From JBDWFY01 sp039976075 (GTDB taxonomy: Bacteria > Pseudomonadota > Alphaproteobacteria > Rhizobiales > Stappiaceae), in assembly GCA_039976075.1 (NCBI GenBank), contig JBDWFY010000004.1, forward strand, positions 315,202-379,201: DNA of 64,000 nucleotides, given 5' to 3'. Position 1 is the stretch's first letter; the number at the start of each line of letters is the position of its first letter. Both the position numbers and the translations under genes were made by a program. Positions 59,697 to 64,000 of this stretch are shown here, one piece after another. Under the pieces are notes generated by a model. It did no database searches and was not told the origin of the DNA. It was given only the letters and a program-made list of their open reading frames with translations.

Positions 59697-62613
59697 TCGC
59701 TTTCCTTAGCTTCTTGCCGGAGGGCACATTGGTGCGGCGACCCAGAACGTCGTCCTTGTCGCCAAATGTAACAACACGTCCGTCTTTTATGACGAGAACA
59801 AGATTTACAAAATTCACAATATTGGACCGATGCGCCATGACGATTACGGCGCTGCCTTCTTCGCGTAGCGTGCCTATCGCCTGACCCAGCGCTTTTTCGC
59901 CCTCGGTATCGAGGTTGGAGTTTGGTTCATCCAGAACCACCAGAACCGGTTTGCCATAAAGCGCTCTGGCCAGACCTATTCTTTGTCTCTGGCCACCGGA
60001 GAGAGTTGTCCCCCCTTCTCCAACGCGCGTGCCATATCCATCCGGCAGCTGCAAAATAAGCTCATGCACCTGCGCCTTTCGAGCAGCGGCAACAATGGCA
60101 CCGGGATCCGCATTACCTTCAAACCGTGCAATGTTTTCTGCAATGGACCCGTCAAACAGTTCTACATCCTGCGGCAGATATCCAACGTTTCTGCCCAGTT
60201 GTTCCGGGTCCCACTGATCAAGTGCTGCCCCATCAAGCCGAACGTGGCCCTTAATCGTGGGCCAGACGCCGACCAAAGCCCGCGCCAGAGTTGATTTGCC
60301 GGACCCGCTTTGACCGACAACTGCAACGGCATCTCCCGGGCCCATCGAAAATTCGACCCCTTTGAGAACTGGTTGCCGACTGCCGGGCGCGGCGGCAAAG
60401 ATCTTTTCGACCTGAACATAGGCACGCGGCTCGGGCAACGTCATAAAATCTGGCGTGTCAGCATCTTCCGCCAGTTCCGTCTGGATGCGGGCCAAGCCCT
60501 GACGGGTTGAGAGAAGTCCGCGCCATTGGCCGATCAGCTGTTCAACCGGTGCGAGACCGCGTGACATGATGATCGACGTTGCAATAATCACACCCGGTGT
60601 TATCTCCTGCAGGATCGCCAGATAAGCACCCACCGCCAGTATCAAGGACTGCAGGAACAACCGCGTGATTTTCGTAATAGTGGTCAGCGTCCCGGAGATA
60701 TCACTTGCTTTGCGGTAAGCGGAGATACCGGCACCATGCTCCTGAAGCCAGCGGTCGCGAAAAACGTTGATCATCCCCATCGAATGCAACACTTCCGCAT
60801 TTTTTCTACCGGCTTCCGCCATCGCGTTGGCCTGACTTGACCGTTTTGACGCTTCTTCTACCGGCTCGCGGGAGAAGCGGTCATTGATCAGCGACAACAC
60901 GATGAGAACGGCAGCTCCTGCAAGCGCTGTAACGCCGAGGATCCAATGAAACGCAAAGATCAGCGCAAAATAAAGCGGTGTCCAGGGTATGTCGAACATA
61001 GCGGTCGGGCCGGGTCCGGCAACAAACTGGCGAATTTGAGTAAGATCTTGCAAAAGGCGATTTTTGACCGCCGCAGCGCCACCACTTGTCACACTCATGA
61101 TGCTGGCAAAAACGGGACCGCTGAGTGTCCTGTCGATCCTCAATCCAAGCCGCACCATGATGCGCGATCGGACCAGTTCCAGCAGACCCATGAAAAAGAA
61201 CAGGCCAGTAACCAGCCCAATCAATGCCATCAGGGTGGGAACACTGCCACTGGTCAAAACCCGATCATAAATCTGAAGCATGAATAACGGGCCGGTCAAC
61301 ATGAGAACATTGACGATGAACGATATTCCGACGGTTCCCATAATGGCCCCGCGACACATGCGGAAAAGCGACCCCGTCACGCGTGCCCGATCAAATTCCT
61401 GCTTTTTGCCAGCCGTCGCTTGCTTCGGTTGCTGTCGGTTCGCGACAGTGCCGGCATCTTCACGCATCACCGGCAATTTGTTGGATAACGCTGTATTTTG
61501 GACCGTCTCCTGTCCCGCGTTATCAGTCGATATTTTATCATGTGTGTGAGCTTGCGGCCTGGCATCGCTGGGCTGCCCCCACAGACGCCTCCCAGACGAT
61601 TGAGGCAACTCACGTTGATCCACTTTCGTAGAGTTTCCACTGCCGAGCCGTTTGAAGAAACCCATAAGCTTTCCAGTAGGAAACTCAGCCGGCTGGGACT
61701 TGTTCTTTCCGTTCGTGCTGCGATCGAACTTGCTTCGCAGATGAAGTGCTTCACTGCGGTCAGGCATATCATTCGCCGCGCGCATTCCACCAAACGCCGA
61801 CGTTGGCGCTTCCGCCTGACTTTGCCCGGCAAACCGGTCCTTTAGGGATTGGTACTTCGCACGGGCGCCATCTGCAGACAGATTATTTTCATTCGCCTGA
61901 TTGTCGGCAAAGGCACTGACCCCCGCCATCGCCGGGCTTGAGGGAATAGGATTGATGCGAAAACCCGCGGAGGAACCAACTGGGGAGAGTCCGGGGCGGA
62001 ACCCACCGCGCGGTTCGGGGTCCAGAGGAGCGCCGTGTTTGCCGACCGATGTCAGGATCACCTTTCCGACAAAAAGGAATAACAGAACGGCAATACAAAT
62101 CGAACACCAGAAGAAATAGGCCATTGTGAACATGGTCGACAACGGCATCTGCTGCAGATCGGTTGATTTTGAGACAAACAACGCGGCAAACCAACAGCTG
62201 ATTGAAATGCTCATGAAGAGAGCACTGGTGCACACTTCACTCAGGGAAAACGTCGCCAACAACGGCTTCGCTCGTTTTTCTGCAAGAGGCACAAGATACC
62301 GCCCGATGAAAAAGCCGTTAATCGTCAGCAGTGACACAACCGTCAGTTTGAGGAAAACCTTGTTCGGGATCGCATCAAGGGGAACTTTAATATAGGCGAT
62401 CGCCAGTCCCGACGCCCAGATAATTGCCAGCCCGAGCAGGACTGTATGATGGATTTGCCCCAACGCACCTTCAATCGGTTTGGGCCGGGCGCTAAGCAGC
62501 AGTCTCAACCCCAACAAATCGGCAACGATCGCCCCCCCAAGTCCAATACTGATTCCCAGAATGTGGATGATCCGGAGAATTTCCAGGATCTGATCGGGGG
62601 TGAGATTCGGCAT
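59662..62613 (-). CDS. type I secretion ABC transporter with N-terminal membrane extension
   Basis: A 983-residue fusion. Residues ~1-200 form five or six membrane helices of no recognised family (RIIHILGISIGLGGAIVADL at the start); ~200-400 is a polar low-complexity linker. From ~410 it is a PrtD-type exporter: six membrane helices (TGPLFMLQIYDRVLTSGSVP) and an ATPase with Walker A VVGQSGSGKSTLARAL, signature LSGGQRQRIGLARAL and Walker B VLVVLDEPNSNLD. Normal PrtD proteins have ~570 residues. The ATG used (MPNLTPDQ) is 13 codons inside a GTG-started frame. It most likely exports the RTX protein encoded just upstream. Confidence 0.9.
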   Translation of the reverse strand: MPNLTPDQILEILRIIHILGISIGLGGAIVADLLGLRLLLSARPKPIEGALGQIHHTVLLGLAIIWASGLAIAYIKVPLDAIPNKVFLKLTVVSLLTINGFFIGRYLVPLAEKRAKPLLATFSLSEVCTSALFMSISISCWFAALFVSKSTDLQQMPLSTMFTMAYFFWCSICIAVLLFLFVGKVILTSVGKHGAPLDPEPRGGFRPGLSPVGSSAGFRINPIPSSPAMAGVSAFADNQANENNLSADGARAKYQSLKDRFAGQSQAEAPTSAFGGMRAANDMPDRSEALHLRSKFDRSTNGKNKSQPAEFPTGKLMGFFKRLGSGNSTKVDQRELPQSSGRRLWGQPSDARPQAHTHDKISTDNAGQETVQNTALSNKLPVMREDAGTVANRQQPKQATAGKKQEFDRARVTGSLFRMCRGAIMGTVGISFIVNVLMLTGPLFMLQIYDRVLTSGSVPTLMALIGLVTGLFFFMGLLELVRSRIMVRLGLRIDRTLSGPVFASIMSVTSGGAAAVKNRLLQDLTQIRQFVAGPGPTAMFDIPWTPLYFALIFAFHWILGVTALAGAAVLIVLSLINDRFSREPVEEASKRSSQANAMAEAGRKNAEVLHSMGMINVFRDRWLQEHGAGISAYRKASDISGTLTTITKITRLFLQSLILAVGAYLAILQEITPGVIIATSIIMSRGLAPVEQLIGQWRGLLSTRQGLARIQTELAEDADTPDFMTLPEPRAYVQVEKIFAAAPGSRQPVLKGVEFSMGPGDAVAVVGQSGSGKSTLARALVGVWPTIKGHVRLDGAALDQWDPEQLGRNVGYLPQDVELFDGSIAENIARFEGNADPGAIVAAARKAQVHELILQLPDGYGTRVGEGGTTLSGGQRQRIGLARALYGKPVLVVLDEPNSNLDTEGEKALGQAIGTLREEGSAVIVMAHRSNIVNFVNLVLVIKDGRVVTFGDKDDVLGRRTNVPSGKKLRKANVQAVAHNPTE

Positions 62614-62806
62614 CCGGCAGGTTCCGATATTATGTTGGTCGCTTGAGTGCACCCAAGAAAAGTTGACGCACTTTTCTCGACGGAGATACGCGATGAAACA
62701 AACACTTGGAGCACTTCTCGCAATTCGATCGCGGGAATTGCCCTAGGGGAGAATTTTGAACACAGACACTGGATTTAATTTCGGAAGTGAAACTGGCCAA
62801 AATGAG
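62614..62806. other. intergenic region between secretion and RTX genes
   Basis: About 190 bases carrying the promoter of the ABC-adaptor operon. It contains GCAATTC-8-GAATTGC (62,720-62,741), perfect seven-base arms, followed at once by the palindrome CCCTAGGG. A 17-codon plus-strand frame (MKQTLGALLAIRSRELP) with a GGAG site also lies here; whether it is translated is unknown. Confidence 0.4.
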
Positions 62807-62831
62807 ACCGCCGCGCCAAAAGCGCGGCGGT
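62807..62831 (-). terminator. terminator of RTX gene
   Basis: ACCGCCGCGC and GCGCGGCGGT form a perfect 10-base-pair stem with a five-base loop, 13 bases after the RTX stop, followed on the minus strand by TCTCATTTT. Confidence 0.85.
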
Positions 62832-62844
62832 TATGCCCAATAAA

Positions 62845-64000
62845 TCAGGATCCATACAGATCATTGTTCTCCGCAAGGGACTGCAGCATCATTTCCATGC
62901 CGCAAACCATGGGAGCATCTGCACCGGACTCGCCATCTGAGCCACTTGAAGTATCCTCGGACGATCCATCGGAAAGCTCGACGTCGTCTTCAGTTCCCTC
63001 TTCGCTTGCCTCAAGGCCGAGCAGTTCTGCAATCAGTGCATCCTCTTGCAGTTCTTCTCCCAGAGACTGATCGGCTGACAATGTCAGATTGGCACCATCG
63101 ACGTCGTATGTCTCACCATTCCCCAGGAAGTGGAACTGCTCAACACCCGTCACCATATCGGCGTCGCCGACTGCGTTGGTAACAATCGTTGCACCATTCA
63201 ATTCCGTGAACGTGTAGTCATCGATTGTTCCATCCAGAGCCAGGACATCGTCGCCGCTACCACCGTCGACAAGGTCTTCACCCTCACCGGTGTAGAAGAG
63301 ATCATCATCAGCGCCACCGTTTGCAATATCATCTCCGTCACCACCCTTGAGCATATCCTTGCCCTGGCCACCTTCCATGATATCGTCACCAGGACCGCCG
63401 ACAACAATGTCATCGCCCTGACCGCCACTGAGATTGTCGTCGCCTTCTCCACCAACAAGCAGATCATCGCCCTGGCCACCACTCAGATCGTCATCGCCCA
63501 TTTCGCCGGCCATGCGATCATCACCCCAGCTGCCTTTGAGCATGTCGTCACCTGCAGCACCGAGCATGAGGTCATCTCCCATGCTTCCAGAGGTCATATC
63601 ATCGGCCTCTGAGCCCTGAAGATAATCGTCTCCCATGGTAGCCTCGGCAGCGGCAGCCATGTCGTCACTTGGAGTAAGAAGACCTTCTAGTATCGACGTG
63701 GTTACGCCAGTGTTGTCGTCTTCCTCTTCTTCTCCGTCGTCTACGCCGGTTTCACCCTCATCTTCTCCGGTTTCGCCATCGTCTTCGCCGGTTTCACCAT
63801 CGTCTTCGCCGGTTTCACCGTCATCCTCGCCGGTTTCGCCGTCATCCTCTCCGGTTTCACCGTCGTCTTCTCCGGTTTCACCACCGTCGTCTTCTTTGGC
63901 ATCTCTGTAGGCAAGAAGTTCATCGAGCGTTTCAAAGGCACCAAAGGCAACTCCGGCATTGGAGGAGATGTCGTCTTCGTCAAGAAGTGCATTTTCAACA
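62845..64000 (-). CDS. RTX calcium-binding secreted protein (3' part, 5' end outside window)
   Basis: The frame is open through the window edge, giving 384 C-terminal residues of a longer protein. After ETLDELLAYRDAK comes an acidic linker of seven-residue repeats GETGEDD, then about a dozen RTX nonapeptides (GGQGDDLLV, GGEGDDNLS, GGPGDDIME and similar) that bind Ca2+ in a parallel beta-roll. A C-terminal region of ~130 residues follows, acidic and Ser-rich before the final MMLQSLAENNDLYGS, the probable uncleaved secretion signal. The ABC exporter and adaptor genes lie directly downstream, so it is their likely substrate. No enzymatic domain is visible in this part. Confidence 0.9.
   Translation of the reverse strand, partial: VENALLDEDDISSNAGVAFGAFETLDELLAYRDAKEDDGGETGEDDGETGEDDGETGEDDGETGEDDGETGEDDGETGEDEGETGVDDGEEEEDDNTGVTTSILEGLLTPSDDMAAAAEATMGDDYLQGSEADDMTSGSMGDDLMLGAAGDDMLKGSWGDDRMAGEMGDDDLSGGQGDDLLVGGEGDDNLSGGQGDDIVVGGPGDDIMEGGQGKDMLKGGDGDDIANGGADDDLFYTGEGEDLVDGGSGDDVLALDGTIDDYTFTELNGATIVTNAVGDADMVTGVEQFHFLGNGETYDVDGANLTLSADQSLGEELQEDALIAELLGLEASEEGTEDDVELSDGSSEDTSSGSDGESGADAPMVCGMEMMLQSLAENNDLYGS
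63748..63882 (-). repeat. 21-base tandem repeat encoding GETGEDD
   Basis: Six full 21-base units and the first nine bases of a seventh, each beginning GGTTTC on the plus strand, encode repeated Gly-Glu-Thr-Gly-Glu-Asp-Asp on the minus strand. Units differ mainly at third positions, so the peptide is kept while the DNA diverges. Confidence 0.9.

Noticed and set aside
63130..63612. A 160-codon plus-strand frame rich in Ile, Thr and Val
   Set aside because: Mirror of the RTX repeat array; repetitiveness comes from the real gene on the other strand.
63748..63882. A CRISPR-like array
   Set aside because: Units are contiguous 21-base coding repeats without spacers, in frame inside the RTX gene.

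Overview
The window looks like a chromosomal stretch of an alphaproteobacterium, most likely a marine or soil member of the Hyphomicrobiales. This is inference from the gene complement: a long (~573 aa) LeuA behind a leucine-rich leader peptide, a TAXI-type TRAP transporter, a xi-class glutathione transferase, a type I secretion system with an RTX cargo, and many LysR, TetR, AraC and MocR regulators paired divergently with metabolic genes. No rRNA, tRNA, CRISPR array or recognisable insertion sequence was found.

Layout. 1-3,245: a NIPSNAP / antibiotic-monooxygenase / EamA exporter operon, a PPOX-type flavoprotein, and an ECF sigma factor with its zinc-finger anti-sigma factor. 3,398-9,994: a CPA1 antiporter followed by a four-gene set in which two different enzymes, a glutamate-synthase-type FMN protein and a thiamine-diphosphate enzyme, each carry an N-terminal Rieske domain; a DUF5996-like protein and a membrane/RCK_C protein follow. 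10,007-14,607: an accessory stretch with an AT-rich segment, a helix-turn-helix regulator and two Imm11-type immunity-like genes interleaved with a displaced copy of the 3' end of a LigB-type dioxygenase gene. 14,604-24,371: a glutathionyl-hydroquinone reductase with its LysR neighbour, an RtcB2-PrfH ribosome-repair pair, a DM13 protein facing a TetR regulator across matching operators, a nucleotide cyclase, and an acyl-CoA dehydrogenase with a divergent LysR gene. 24,495-39,329: polyphosphate:AMP phosphotransferase, transporters (APC, MFS, EamA, TRAP-TAXI, AGCS), a thioredoxin-like protein, a Tat-exported isochorismatase-like hydrolase and a universal stress protein.

39,358-48,708 is the most striking region: seven tightly packed or overlapping minus-strand genes for HMG-CoA reductase, a UbiA prenyltransferase, a rifampin-phosphotransferase-like dikinase, a BtaA-like aminocarboxypropyl transferase, a phytol/dolichol-kinase-like membrane protein, a GNAT-like protein and an AMP-forming ligase, with a divergent TetR gene. 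Together they read as an undescribed isoprenoid- or lipid-modifying pathway; the product is unknown. 49,568-64,000: a decayed nucleoside hydrolase, a SnoaL-like protein, an aminotransferase/MocR pair over an inverted repeat, a beta-hydroxyacid dehydrogenase, an exported peptidoglycan-binding-domain protein, leuA with a candidate leucine attenuator, and a type I secretion adaptor and ABC transporter (with an unusual N-terminal membrane extension) beside an RTX protein cut by the window edge.

Family calls rest on motif recognition by eye. Start codons were moved from the longest open frame where a ribosome binding site or a paralogue argued for it, and this is stated in each entry.
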